Below, in pieces: positions 21,277-30,033 of a DNA stretch of 64,000 bases (positions are counted from its first letter, which is position 1; every line of letters begins with the position of its first letter). Location of the stretch: NCBI RefSeq assembly GCF_000348905.1, contig NZ_AOFT01000011.1, positions 33,211 through 97,210 on the forward strand. Reading direction: 5' to 3'. The stretch is from Bhargavaea cecembensis DSE10. Its GTDB lineage: Bacteria; Bacillota; Bacilli; Bacillales_A; Planococcaceae. A program made the position numbers and the translations under genes. The notes under the pieces are model-generated. The model searched no databases. It worked only from the letters and a program-made list of their open reading frames with translations, and was not told where the DNA came from.

Positions 21277-21347
21277 TTCAAAATTGAAACGGAATGATGG
21301 TCCCTTTGGCTGAAATTCAGTAAACTGGATTCAGGAGGGGATGACAG

Positions 21348-21917
21348 ATGAAAACGGAACAGCAGTACTTTGAAGAAGGAAAAACGCTCGCCGATTACAT
21401 GGAGGGCATGACGACCCATAAGGAAAACGGCCAGAAAGTTTATGAGGGCTTTAAGTTGCCGCAGGATGACGAGTTCATCAGTCTCCTCAAGGAGAAGCAG
21501 CCTCATATTCTCGTCATCACCGAGGACTGGTGCGGGGATGCGATGATGAACAATCCGATTCTCCGGCACATCGTCGAGGCTGCCGGCATCGAGGCGCGCA
21601 TCGCTTACCGTGACGCGGACACGGAGCTGATCGACCGCTGGCTTACGAACGGCGGCCGCTCGATTCCCGTTTATCTCCTTCTGGACAAGGAAGGAGATGT
21701 GCTCGCCAAATGGGGCCCGCGTGCGCCGCAAGTGCAGGAATATGTCATGGAGCAGCGCGAGACACTCCCGCCGAAGGACGCTCCGGACTTCGAGTTCAAG
21801 CAGAAAGAACTGTTCAAGAATCTCTACGTCGAGTACACGACCAACAACGACTACTGGCTCTGGGTGTACGAGGATATCCGCCGCACGTTCATGGGCGCAC
21901 TTCAGAAGCAGGACTGA
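21348..21917 (+). CDS. Thioredoxin-like family protein
   Basis: A 189-residue cytosolic protein of the thioredoxin_9 type. A thioredoxin-like core is visible in HILVITEDWCGDAMMNNPIL (only the first Cys of CxxC remains: W-C-G-D), ARIAYRDADTELIDRWL, and the cis-Pro segment GGRSIPVYLLLDKEGDVL. Loss of the second Cys argues against an ordinary disulphide reductase. The family is common in Bacillales and is often annotated as thioredoxin family protein of unknown role. AGGAGGGGATG precedes the start. Confidence 0.8.
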   Translation: MKTEQQYFEEGKTLADYMEGMTTHKENGQKVYEGFKLPQDDEFISLLKEKQPHILVITEDWCGDAMMNNPILRHIVEAAGIEARIAYRDADTELIDRWLTNGGRSIPVYLLLDKEGDVLAKWGPRAPQVQEYVMEQRETLPPKDAPDFEFKQKELFKNLYVEYTTNNDYWLWVYEDIRRTFMGALQKQD

Positions 21918-21967
21918 ACGTCCGGCTTGCGCGTTCAGCCGGACAGGCATATGATGGAGAAAAGGGG

Positions 21968-21994
21968 AGTCGGCAGAAGCCGGCTTCTTTTTGG
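21968..21994 (+). terminator. Weak terminator between the thioredoxin-like gene and dgkB
   Basis: GTCGGC-AGAA-GCCGGC is followed by TTCTTTTT. A second inverted repeat without a T run (GTCCGGCT/AGCCGGAC, 21920-21944) lies just before it. Confidence 0.6.
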
Positions 21995-22065
21995 TGGACA
22001 CCGCAACATTTGACGGGACCCGCCGTCATATCCTATATAAGTACCCTAGAAGCGAGAGGACAACT

Positions 22066-22980
22066 ATGACCAAACGTGCACGCATCATTTATAACCCGAC
22101 ATCCGGCCGCGAAATTTTCCGGAAGCATCTTCCGGAAGTGCTCGTCCGGCTGGAGGAAGCCGGCTATGAGACGTCCTGCCATGCCACGACCTGCGAAGGT
22201 GACGCGACGGAGGCCGCCAAGACTGCAGTCGAGCGCGGGTTTGACATCATCATCGCCGTCGGAGGCGACGGCACCCTGAACGAAGTCGTCGCGGGCGTCA
22301 GCGGCTATGAAAAGCGGCCGAAGCTCGGACTGATCCCGATGGGGACGACCAACGACTTTGCCCGTGCCGTCCATATTCCGCGGGACATCGACGAAGCACT
22401 TGATATCATCATTGCAGGCGATTCGATCCCGGTCGACGTCGGCATCGTCAACGACCGCCACTTCATCAACATCGCAGGCGGCGGCAAGATTACCGAGCTC
22501 ACCTACGAGGTGCCGAGCAAGCTCAAGACCGTTCTCGGACAGCTTGCCTACTACCTGAAGGGCATCGAGATGCTCCCTTCCATCAAGGCTTCCCGCGTCC
22601 GGATCGAATACGACGGCGAAGTGTTTGACGACGAAGCCATGCTGTTCCTTGTCGGCCTTACCAACTCCGTCGGCGGATTTGAAAAGCTGGCGCCTGACGC
22701 CAGCATCAACGACGGCCGGTTCAGCATGTTCATCCTGAAAAAATGCAATCTCTACGAATTCATCCGCGTCGTCAGCCTGGCGCTGCGCGGCGAACACCTG
22801 AACGACCCGCTCGTCATCCACGCCAAGCCGTCGAAGATCGAAGTCACCTCCGACGAGAAAGTGCAGCTGAACCTCGATGGCGAGTTCGGCGGCCTCTTGC
22901 CGGCCCACTTCGAAAACCTCCACCGCCACATCGAAATGTTCGTCCCGATCGACCAGATCAAGGAACAGGACAGAGTGTGA
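22066..22980 (+). CDS. dgkB: Diacylglycerol kinase (DgkB/YerQ)
   Basis: A 304-residue soluble diacylglycerol kinase that returns diacylglycerol from lipoteichoic acid synthesis to phosphatidic acid. Signatures are RARIIYNPTSGREIFRKHL, the catalytic glycine-rich loop IIIAVGGDGTLNEVVAG, LGLIPMGTTNDFARAV, and the late NLDGEFGG. Length matches B. subtilis DgkB. ATG 22066 follows GAGAGGA; the open frame continues 25 codons upstream without family similarity. Its order near gatB and rlmCD is conserved in Bacillus, though a SOD-like and a cyd operon have been placed in between here. Confidence 0.95.
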   Translation: MTKRARIIYNPTSGREIFRKHLPEVLVRLEEAGYETSCHATTCEGDATEAAKTAVERGFDIIIAVGGDGTLNEVVAGVSGYEKRPKLGLIPMGTTNDFARAVHIPRDIDEALDIIIAGDSIPVDVGIVNDRHFINIAGGGKITELTYEVPSKLKTVLGQLAYYLKGIEMLPSIKASRVRIEYDGEVFDDEAMLFLVGLTNSVGGFEKLAPDASINDGRFSMFILKKCNLYEFIRVVSLALRGEHLNDPLVIHAKPSKIEVTSDEKVQLNLDGEFGGLLPAHFENLHRHIEMFVPIDQIKEQDRV

Positions 22981-22988
22981 TCAGATAG

Positions 22989-23014
22989 AACCCCCGCTCC
23001 GGCGGGGGTTTTTT
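22989..23014 (+). terminator. Terminator after dgkB
   Basis: CCCCCGC and GCGGGGG make a perfect 7-bp stem with a TCCG loop, followed by six T. Confidence 0.93.
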
Positions 23015-23042
23015 GTTTGAGACGAATCAATCCATCCGATAC

Positions 23043-23073
23043 AAAAAAGATCCGGCACGCGGCCGGATCTTTT
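23043..23073. terminator. Bidirectional terminator between dgkB and the NUDIX gene
   Basis: AAAAAAGATCCGGC and GCCGGATCTTTT are symmetrical, so the hairpin has a T run on either strand. It lies 9 bases after the stop of the minus-strand NUDIX gene. Confidence 0.85.
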
Positions 23074-23081
23074 CGTGTTCA

Positions 23082-23516
23082 TTATAGCGCGTCAATCGCC
23101 ATGTCCTGCTTTTCTGCAAGGTCTGGAATATCGCTGAGGCGCATCCAGCGGATTTCGAGTTCGAGTCCCTGGTCCTTGCCCTCGCCGGTGACGGTGTGTT
23201 CCCATTGGTCGGGACCGTCTCCCTTGTATTCCAGCTGGAAGATCGTGCGCTCGTATTTCCGGTCACGGTGACGGGGGAAGTACGTGTTTTTTGCGAGTTT
23301 GCCGATGAGCACCAGGTCATCCTTCAGGATACCCGTCTCTTCCTCAATTTCGCGATAAAGCGCATCCATCAAGAGTTCGCCGCGATCGATCGTTCCGCCC
23401 GGCACTTGCACACCCGATTCGGGATGATCCTTCATCGTGTAAACGAGCAACTGCTGGTCCGGCCCGTCTCCGCGAGTAATATAAGCCAATACTTTTTTCC
23501 TCAGTTCAACCATCAT
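23082..23516 (-). CDS. NUDIX hydrolase
   Basis: A 144-residue NUDIX protein. The box is exact: GGTIDRGELLMDALYREI followed by EEETGI (GX5EX7REUXEEXGU). The start is placed at the ATG 23514-23516, because AGGAGGTG lies 11 bases upstream; a GTG start at 23528 would overlap that ribosome site. It opens with ELRKKVLAYITRGDGPDQQLLVYT, as in several Bacillales NUDIX proteins that act on nucleotide derivatives. The substrate is unknown. It is divergent from the cyd operon. Confidence 0.88.
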   Translation of the reverse strand: MMVELRKKVLAYITRGDGPDQQLLVYTMKDHPESGVQVPGGTIDRGELLMDALYREIEEETGILKDDLVLIGKLAKNTYFPRHRDRKYERTIFQLEYKGDGPDQWEHTVTGEGKDQGLELEIRWMRLSDIPDLAEKQDMAIDAL

Positions 23517-23711
23517 AACGGCCGGCACCTCCTGTAATGTGATTTATCAATTATATCTAATTCTTAGAACTTTCGCAACACTAAGTGTCACGATTCTGTC
23601 ACTTGACCCCAACAGAATTGTCATAGCAAGCTCAGAAAACTGCCTTATTCATTGCGTTATTCCCTCATAAACCAAGGGTATACTGGTTTAAGAAAGAGAG
23701 GGGGATGCCTC

Positions 23712-23807
23712 GTGTACAAGAAACAGGAACGCTGGCTCATGTGGCTTGCATTCGCCGTGGGAGCCATCATGCTGCTGTCGATTGTCGGCAGGATTTTTGG
23801 GGGATGA
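23712..23807 (+). CDS. Small single-span membrane protein upstream of cydA
   Basis: A 31-residue open frame starting with GTG 23712, preceded by a strong ribosome site (GAGAGGGGG). It reads as a basic N-terminus (MYKKQERW), one hydrophobic span (LMWLAFAVGAIMLLSIVG) and a short RIFGG tail. It ends 51 bases before the cydA start and is on the same strand. Its size and topology match the tiny subunits of cytochrome bd oxidases (CydX, CydS), but I recognise no family. The CydS-like candidate lies after cydB, so this would be an extra one. It could also be a leader peptide. Confidence 0.5.
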   Translation: MYKKQERWLMWLAFAVGAIMLLSIVGRIFGG

Positions 23808-23858
23808 CTATGTGTACATACCCTATATCCACGCACTTTAAACGAGGGGGAAAATGGA

Positions 23859-25223
23859 ATGGGTAATGAAGAATCCGTGTTCTTCTCAAGAGTCCTCACC
23901 GAGCTGACCCTGAGCTTCCACATCATCTACGCCACAATCGGCGTTGGTGTGCCGCTCATGATCATGATCGCTCAATGGGTAGGCATCAGGAAAAATGACG
24001 AACACTACATTCTCCTCGCACGCCGCTGGGCGCGGGGATTTGTCATCACGGTCGCGGTCGGGGTCGTAACGGGAACGGCCATCGGAATGCAGTTGTCGCT
24101 GCTCTGGCCAAACTTCATGGAACTTGCCGGGCAAGTCATCGCGCTCCCGCTGTTCATGGAGACGTTCGCATTCTTCTTTGAAGCGATTTTCCTCGGAATT
24201 TATCTCTATACATGGGACCGGTTCGACAATCAGAAAAAGCACCTGCTGCTGCTCGTTCCGGTCGCGCTCGGGGCCTCGTTCTCGGCTGTGTTCATCACAA
24301 TCGTGAACGCCTTCATGAACGCGCCTCAGGGCTTCGACCTCGTGGACGGCGAGCTCGTCAACATCCAGCCGCTGGTGGCGATGTTCAACCCGGCGATGCC
24401 GACGAAAGTGGCACACGTCGTGATCACTGCCTATATGACATCTGCATTTATCCTTGCTGCGATCGCCGCTTTCCGGCTGCTTAAGGGCTCCGATCACGTG
24501 TACCACAAGAAGGCGCTGTTCCTCACGATGAAACTCGGACTCATCTTCTCGATCGGCGCCGCCGTCATCGGCGACTTCTCGGGTAAATACCTTGCCGAGT
24601 ACCAGCCGGAAAAACTGGCCGCAGCGGAATGGCATTTTGAGACGGAAGGCGAGGCGCCGCTCATGCTGTACGGGATTCTCGACGGCCAGGAAGTCAAATA
24701 CGCCATCACGATCCCGTATGCACTCAGCATCCTTGCACACTCGGATCCGACGGCAGAAGTCATCGGGCTGAATGACTTCCCTGAAGACGAGATTCCGCCG
24801 CTCTATATCCACTATCTGTTCGACACGATGGTGACGATCGGAGTGCTCATGATCATGGTCTCCGGCCTGTACTGGCTCGGCAGGCATATGAGATGGCGGT
24901 TCATCCATTCACGCTGGTACCGCTGGCTGATCGTCGCCGGCGGCCCGCTCACCGTCATCGCGATTGAAGCCGGCTGGTGGTATGCGGAAGTCGGGCGCCA
25001 GCCGTGGATTCTGCGCGACATCATGAAAGTGCCGGAGGCCGCCACAACGAGCGGACATGTCGACACGATGCTTTACCTGTTCGCGACGCTCTACTTGATC
25101 CTCGGCGTCGGCAGCGTCGTCGTTCTCAGACGGATGTTCCGCAACAACCCGGTCGAACGCGAGATTGCCGACCGCGAAGCGGAAGTCCGGGAAGGCACCC
25201 GGAAAGGCGGTGACCATCGATGA
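23859..25223 (+). CDS. cydA: Cytochrome bd-type quinol oxidase subunit I
   Basis: A 454-residue, short-Q-loop CydA of the YthA type. It is a membrane protein with about nine spans that oxidises quinol and, through haems b558, b595 and d, reduces oxygen. Expected haem ligands and proton-path residues are visible: LTLSFHIIYATIGVG (His for haem b595/d), the conserved Glu pair in METFAFFFEAIFLGIY, TKVAHVVITAYM (His, haem b558), and the late AGWWYAEVGRQPW. A good ribosome site (GAGGGGGAAAATGG) precedes the ATG. The stop overlaps the cydB start by four bases. Confidence 0.94.
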   Translation: MGNEESVFFSRVLTELTLSFHIIYATIGVGVPLMIMIAQWVGIRKNDEHYILLARRWARGFVITVAVGVVTGTAIGMQLSLLWPNFMELAGQVIALPLFMETFAFFFEAIFLGIYLYTWDRFDNQKKHLLLLVPVALGASFSAVFITIVNAFMNAPQGFDLVDGELVNIQPLVAMFNPAMPTKVAHVVITAYMTSAFILAAIAAFRLLKGSDHVYHKKALFLTMKLGLIFSIGAAVIGDFSGKYLAEYQPEKLAAAEWHFETEGEAPLMLYGILDGQEVKYAITIPYALSILAHSDPTAEVIGLNDFPEDEIPPLYIHYLFDTMVTIGVLMIMVSGLYWLGRHMRWRFIHSRWYRWLIVAGGPLTVIAIEAGWWYAEVGRQPWILRDIMKVPEAATTSGHVDTMLYLFATLYLILGVGSVVVLRRMFRNNPVEREIADREAEVREGTRKGGDHR

Positions 25224-26248
25224 GCCTTGAAGTGCTCGGCATCACGGTCCTCATGACGTTCCTGTTCGGCTACATCATCGTCGGCGCCATCGACTTCGGC
25301 GCGGGATTCTTCAACGCCTACAGCCTGCTGACGGGAAAGGAGCACATCCTGACGAACGTCATCCAGCGCTACCTGTCCCCGGTGTGGGAAGTGACGAACG
25401 TCTTTCTCGTGTTCTTCTTTGTCGGGATGGTCGGATTCTTTCCGTCGACGGCGTTCTACTACGGCACGACGATGCTCGTCCCGCTTAGTATCGCGCTGAT
25501 CCTGCTCGCGATACGCGGATCGTATTATGCGTTTGAAACGTACGGTGCAAGCGGCCATAAGGGTTACTCATTTATGTACGGGATGGCCGGCATCCTGCTT
25601 CCGGCGTCGCTCTCAATCGTCCTGACGATCTCCGAGGGCGGATTCATCGACATGGTCAACGGCCAGCCGGTGCTGGACTACGGGGCACTGTTCACGAGTC
25701 CGCTTACCTGGTCCATCGTTTTCCTTTCGATTGCAGCGACCCTTTATATCTCGGCGGTGTTCCTCACCTGGTACGCCGACAAGGCGGGGGACCGTGACGC
25801 GACGGAACTCCTCCGGAAGTACGCGCTCATCTGGTCGCTGCCGACGATCATCACGGCAGGCGGCATCGTCTGGGAGCTCCGAAGCCATAACGCCGATCAC
25901 TACAATCAGCTGCTCGGCCTCTGGTGGATGTTCGCGCTTTCCGGCGCGCTCTTTATCGGCACGGTCTACCTGCTCTGGAAACGGCACAACTACGGCCTCG
26001 CGGTCTGGCTCCTGATCGGCCAGTTCGCGCTCGCCTTCTACGGATACGGCATCGCGCACTACCCGTACCTGCTGTATCCGCACCTGACGATCCACGACAG
26101 CTTCACGAACCCGGCAATGGCGACCGCACTCATCATCGCCTTCATCCTCGGGCTCGGGCTGCTCATCCCGTCGCTGTACCTGCTCCTGCGCCTGTTCCTA
26201 TTCAACAAGGACTACGTGAAGGGGCGCAAAAAAGACGAACACGCCTAA
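25220..26248 (+). CDS. cydB: Cytochrome bd-type quinol oxidase subunit II
   Basis: A 342-residue CydB/YthB protein with eight or nine hydrophobic segments. It pairs with CydA in the quinol oxidase. It begins with LGITVLMTFLFGYIIVGAID and carries FGAGFFNAYSLLTG, matching the N-terminal conserved D-F-G segment of the family. ATG 25220 overlaps the cydA stop, indicating coupled translation. It is followed 21 bases later by the CydS-like gene. Confidence 0.94.
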   Translation: MSLEVLGITVLMTFLFGYIIVGAIDFGAGFFNAYSLLTGKEHILTNVIQRYLSPVWEVTNVFLVFFFVGMVGFFPSTAFYYGTTMLVPLSIALILLAIRGSYYAFETYGASGHKGYSFMYGMAGILLPASLSIVLTISEGGFIDMVNGQPVLDYGALFTSPLTWSIVFLSIAATLYISAVFLTWYADKAGDRDATELLRKYALIWSLPTIITAGGIVWELRSHNADHYNQLLGLWWMFALSGALFIGTVYLLWKRHNYGLAVWLLIGQFALAFYGYGIAHYPYLLYPHLTIHDSFTNPAMATALIIAFILGLGLLIPSLYLLLRLFLFNKDYVKGRKKDEHA

Positions 26249-26269
26249 AGGGCGAAGGAGGCAAACCCA

Positions 26270-26392
26270 ATGGATGAATTCCTCATGTTCTACGCACCAT
26301 TCATCGTACTGATCGGCGCGATCATCCTCGCCTTCATCGTCGCCCCGATGGACGGAGCGGCGACAAGGCCACCGAAGGAAAAGAAGAAGTGA
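26270..26392 (+). CDS. cydS: CydS-like small subunit of cytochrome bd
   Basis: A 40-residue protein with one hydrophobic span: MDEFLMFYAPFIVLIGAIIL, AFIVAP, then a polar tail ending in PPKEKKK. The N-terminal F-L-x-x-Y-A-P pattern resembles CydS of Geobacillus, the single-helix subunit found in the structure of that bd oxidase, where it covers a haem site as CydX does in E. coli. AAGGAGG precedes the ATG at the right distance. It is the last gene of the operon and is followed by a terminator. It falls below the usual length cut-off of gene callers. Confidence 0.82.
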   Translation: MDEFLMFYAPFIVLIGAIILAFIVAPMDGAATRPPKEKKK

Positions 26393-26396
26393 GAAG

Positions 26397-26426
26397 AAGC
26401 CGTCCCGGCAAGCGGGGCGGCTTTCG
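26397..26426 (+). terminator. Terminator after cydS
   Basis: AGCCGTCCCG and GCGGGGCGGCT pair around a short loop and are followed by TTCGTT. It closely resembles the purD terminator. Confidence 0.8.
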
Positions 26427-26550
26427 TTGTGAAGAGAAGGGGAAGGGACGGTTTTTCTCCCTATCCGACGGACAGACTGACTTTCTCTAATAAAAAATGC
26501 CACATTCTGATAAAATAAACCCAACTGCACTGAATCGGAGGAAATTATAT

Positions 26551-27915
26551 ATGGCTTACGCAGTCCAACAAAACGACCGGCTGATCGGGGAAATCATAGA
26601 CCTGACCCATGATGGCTCAGGCGTGGCAAAAATCGACGGCTATCCGCTCTTCATCCCCGGGGCGCTTCCCGGCGAAACCGTCGAATTCAAAGTCACCAAA
26701 ACGCTCAAAAAATATGGCTTCGCCAAACTCCTTAACATCGTCGAGCCTTCCGAGGACCGCGTCGAGCCGCCGTGTCCGGTATTCCCGGAATGCGGGGGCT
26801 GCCAGATCCAGCACCTTTCCTATGAAGGACAACTGGAGCGCAAGCGCAAAATGGTACGAGACGTCATGGACCGGATCGCGAAGCTCCCGGATGTCCCGGT
26901 CCATCCGGTCAAAGGCATGGAACATCCGTGGCGCTATCGGAACAAGTCCCAAATCCCGTTCGCGGAGCGGGACGGAAAAGTCGTCGCAGGCTTTTTCCGC
27001 CGCGGCACCCACACGATCATGGACACCGAGACATGCCTGATCCAGTCGACAGAGGCCGACGTCGTCATGCGAACGATCAAGCACAGCCTGCACGAGCTCG
27101 GCATCAAGGCGTATGATGAACAAAAGGACAAGGGTTTCCTGCGCCATGTCGTCATCCGGAAAGGTAAGGCAACCGGTGAAACGATGGTCGTCCTCGTCAC
27201 CCGGAACCGCAAATTCAAGAAAAAGGACGAGGTCGTCGAACTCATCCGCAGCGTCGTGCCGGACGTGACATCGATTGTCCAGAACGTCAACGACCGCAAA
27301 ACGAACGTGATCATGGGAGACGAGACCGTTTCGCTCTACGGACCGCCCGTCATCACGGACAAAATCGGCGGCGTGACATTCGAAATCTCCGCCCGCTCGT
27401 TCTACCAGATCAACCCCGACCAGACGGAAGTCCTGTACTCGCAGGCACTCGACTACGCCAACCTCAGTGGGAATGAAACCGTCATCGACGCCTACTGCGG
27501 CATCGGTACAATCTCGCTCTTCCTCGCCAAGCAGGCGAAGGAAGTGTACGGAGTCGAAATCGTCCCTCAGGCGATCGAAGACGCCAAGCGCAACGCTGAG
27601 GTGAACGGCTTTACAAACACCCGTTTTGAAGCCGGAGCCGCAGAAGATGTCATCCCGCGCTGGTACAAGGAAGGCAAGCGCTTTGATGTCCTCGTCGTCG
27701 ACCCGCCAAGAAAAGGCTGCGACGAACACCTTCTCCGGACCATCCTCGAGTACCGCCCAAAGCGCCTCGTCTACGTCAGCTGCAACCCGGCCACCCTCGC
27801 CCGTGATCTCCGCATCCTGGAAGACGGCGGGTACAAAACGAAGGAAGTGCAACCGGTGGATATGTTCCCGCAATCGAGTCATGTGGAGGCAGTTACGTGG
27901 CTAGAGTTGAGATAA
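26551..27915 (+). CDS. rlmCD: 23S rRNA (uracil-C5)-methyltransferase RlmCD
   Basis: A 454-residue TrmA/RumA-family enzyme; the B. subtilis orthologue (YefA) methylates U747 and U1939. An N-terminal TRAM domain (DRLIGEIIDLTHDGSGVAKI) is followed by the iron-sulphur cysteines (PCPVFPECGGCQIQHL, then ETCLIQ). The methyltransferase part shows [47 protein letters not shown], and [13 protein letters not shown] with the catalytic Cys. The start is ATG 26551 after TCGGAGGAAA. In B. subtilis the same gene borders a mobile region. Here three partial copies of it lie downstream at 41,179, 42,056 and 44,682. Confidence 0.96.
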   Translation: MAYAVQQNDRLIGEIIDLTHDGSGVAKIDGYPLFIPGALPGETVEFKVTKTLKKYGFAKLLNIVEPSEDRVEPPCPVFPECGGCQIQHLSYEGQLERKRKMVRDVMDRIAKLPDVPVHPVKGMEHPWRYRNKSQIPFAERDGKVVAGFFRRGTHTIMDTETCLIQSTEADVVMRTIKHSLHELGIKAYDEQKDKGFLRHVVIRKGKATGETMVVLVTRNRKFKKKDEVVELIRSVVPDVTSIVQNVNDRKTNVIMGDETVSLYGPPVITDKIGGVTFEISARSFYQINPDQTEVLYSQALDYANLSGNETVIDAYCGIGTISLFLAKQAKEVYGVEIVPQAIEDAKRNAEVNGFTNTRFEAGAAEDVIPRWYKEGKRFDVLVVDPPRKGCDEHLLRTILEYRPKRLVYVSCNPATLARDLRILEDGGYKTKEVQPVDMFPQSSHVEAVTWLELR

Positions 27916-28171
27916 GCCTTTTGATAGAAGGCATTTCTGATACTCCCGATGATTAGTGGAACCTTGAATTGAATACAAGATAATTTCTCTATGAATTTTC
28001 TCCAAGGGCTTCCTCAAGATTGTCTAACTACTAGTAGAAGTTAAGTAAATATACGACAGACTGTCAGTAAAAAAGTACACTTATATAATGGCGAAAAAAT
28101 CATGGTGGACAAAGTGTTTGAGGAAATTTTCGAGGTGGAACTCGATCCAAATATTTAGGGAGAAGAGCGAA

Positions 28172-28975
28172 ATGTTTAACAAAAGGGGAGAGAAATTCTC
28201 ACTCCTTTTGCTGTATTATTATAACCAAAGGAGATGGATGAATTTGAACTACGTAGAATATTATACTGATGTTGAAAACTTAAACCCAGTCACATTTAAA
28301 GTTAATCACAATGAAGATTATATTACTGAAATCAATATTATAATTGAAGAGGAAACTCTCCCACCAAAAAATAAAATGACAATTCACTTAAAATTACAAA
28401 GCAATATTACAAGTACAGAGAAAGCGTTAGAATCAACATTGACTACAGCGAAAAATCTAATAAATTTATTAACCTATAAAACAGGAGGTAAATTTGGTAG
28501 TCTTAGACGTGGTTGCTATTCTATTAATGGCAAAGGTGTATTGGGCATTGGTGAAATTACACTTTACAATTTCGAAACTACAGATTTACCCCAATGGATA
28601 TCTCAATCTTTAGAATTAGGCTTAAAAGATAATAATCTTCTAGCCAATTTAAAAACTAACGATTATCATCGATTGTATAGAGAAGCTATGCAAACGAATG
28701 ATGTTATTGCAAGATATATGTTTTTGTATGGAATTGTCTATCATGTACAAAATAGTAGTCAAGATAAAGTTGATTCTTATATTAGACGTTTAAACCCTAG
28801 TATTGAGGAGAGAACTAGTACAAATCCAAGAACTCCAAATAAACAAATAACGATATATACATGGCTAAGAAATGAAATTGGTCATACAACTGGAAATACA
28901 GACATTAATATGGTTAAACACGAAATAAACGAAGTGTGTGATACCTTTGCTCAATTGGTAAAGGATGCAATATAG
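28172..28975 (+). CDS. Hypothetical protein with C-terminal RX4H (HEPN-like) motif
   Basis: About 267 residues, AT-rich, and the first cargo gene after rlmCD. Three starts are possible: ATG 28088 (no ribosome site), ATG 28172 (GGGAG nine bases upstream, chosen) and ATG 28238 (AAAGGAG, but only four bases away). The C-terminal third is helical and ends with ITIYTWLRNEIGHTTG, where R233-x4-H238 has the form of the HEPN active site, followed by an amphipathic helix (KHEINEVCDTFAQLVKDAI). The N-terminal part is beta-rich (EINIIIEEETL, MTIHLKLQSN). I recognise no named family; proteins annotated MauJ-like end similarly. A role as an RNase in defence is inference. Confidence 0.6.
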   Translation: MFNKRGEKFSLLLLYYYNQRRWMNLNYVEYYTDVENLNPVTFKVNHNEDYITEINIIIEEETLPPKNKMTIHLKLQSNITSTEKALESTLTTAKNLINLLTYKTGGKFGSLRRGCYSINGKGVLGIGEITLYNFETTDLPQWISQSLELGLKDNNLLANLKTNDYHRLYREAMQTNDVIARYMFLYGIVYHVQNSSQDKVDSYIRRLNPSIEERTSTNPRTPNKQITIYTWLRNEIGHTTGNTDINMVKHEINEVCDTFAQLVKDAI

Positions 28976-29181
28976 AACCCATCCTTTTAACAAGGAGAAA
29001 GTTGCTTGTAAAATAATATAACTATATCTAAGAAGAGTAATTTATTACTTTGTATTTTGATGTGATGGAGCTGTAATTACAATCGGTTCTACCCAAAAGA
29101 ATTGTTACTATCTAAGTCTACCTGACCCTAATCTTTATCGTGTAGTGAAGACTACGGTGACTCTAGCACTTAAATAAACAC

Positions 29182-29218
29182 AATGCGGCGACCTTAAATT
29201 AGGTCACCGCATTTTTTA
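29182..29218 (+). terminator. Terminator downstream of the 28,172 gene
   Basis: AATGCGGCGACCT and AGGTCACCGCATT form a 13-bp stem with one mismatch, followed by six T. It abuts the ThDP-enzyme fragment. Between the gene stop at 28,975 and this hairpin I see no further feature. Confidence 0.88.
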
Positions 29219-29612
29219 TTCCGTCTCCGGGAAAACACCGGGGCCGTATTGATATCCACAAGTGCCGGACCACCCGTATTAAGTGCTTCCTCAAACACCG
29301 ATTCAGCATCCTACTTAGGTCAGAATCCTTTCCAGCCCCAGGCTTCTGCAAGTTTGATGAAGTCTGGGTTGGTGAGGTCAGTCCCGATGTCTTTTGTCCG
29401 CATCACATCGATTTTGTCTTTTTCCATCTGCAGAGATTAGTTGTTCAGGACCACGACTGTGATATCGAGTCTGTACGGATTGCGGTCAAAATATCCGCGA
29501 GCACCATCTGGAGTCCGCCGTCCCCGACAAACGCGACGACCTTTTTGTCTAGATGGATCAGTGTTTGGCAGTCATGGCGGCAGGGAGGCCAAAGCCCATG
29601 GTCCGCCAGTAT
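29217..29612 (-). pseudogene. 3' fragment A of the ThDP-dependent enzyme gene
   Basis: On the minus strand this matches the last about 135 codons of the intact gene at 45,935-47,551, from the GYWRTMG codons to the end. Long identical blocks remain, for example the stretch encoding LTNPDFVKLAEA. Several substitutions, single-base indels and in-frame stops break the frame, so it is not expressed as an enzyme. It points the same way as the intact gene. It ends abruptly at the codons for WRTMG, where unrelated sequence begins. Confidence 0.85.
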
Positions 29613-29620
29613 TATTCATA

Positions 29621-29995
29621 GCAATGCTTTCAATTTTATAACTTCTCATCTTGCAGATCTCTTCAAACTGTAAGGTCTCGCTTGAATTTTTACATAGTTC
29701 TTTTACTATTATTTCTTTGTTGAACGTGTACCGAGCAGCACTTTCGTTCACAACCCCTACACCTTTACCGGCAGAAGATATCGACCTTTTGATTATTTCT
29801 CATTCTCCGGCTTCATGGATAGAGTGAGAAATGAATTGAGTTACTTTTTCTGGTGTATACGAAGTTAATTTTTTGATGGATTTATCAAACTTAGTACGCA
29901 TTGGAACAGGAGTTGTAAATTTATTGTAGCTCCGTTAAATGAGTCAATAACTCTTTTTCTTTGTTATCTAAATATATATAGTCTCTCTCTGCCAT
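29621..29995 (-). pseudogene. Degenerate EcsC-family gene remnant
   Basis: Reading the minus strand from an ATG at 29,993-29,995 gives a broken product. Successive pieces read MAERDYIYLDNKEKELL, FDKSIKKLTSYTPEKVTQFI, SAGKGVGVVNESAARYTFN and LQFEEICKM, joined by at least two frame changes or stops. The wording resembles the N-terminal part of EcsC-family proteins, but this is from memory. The piece stops where ThDP fragment A begins, so its 3' part was lost in the same rearrangement. Confidence 0.45.
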
Positions 29996-30033
29996 GAGTA
30001 ATAGCCTCCAATTCATTGGGCTAGCGGATATAA

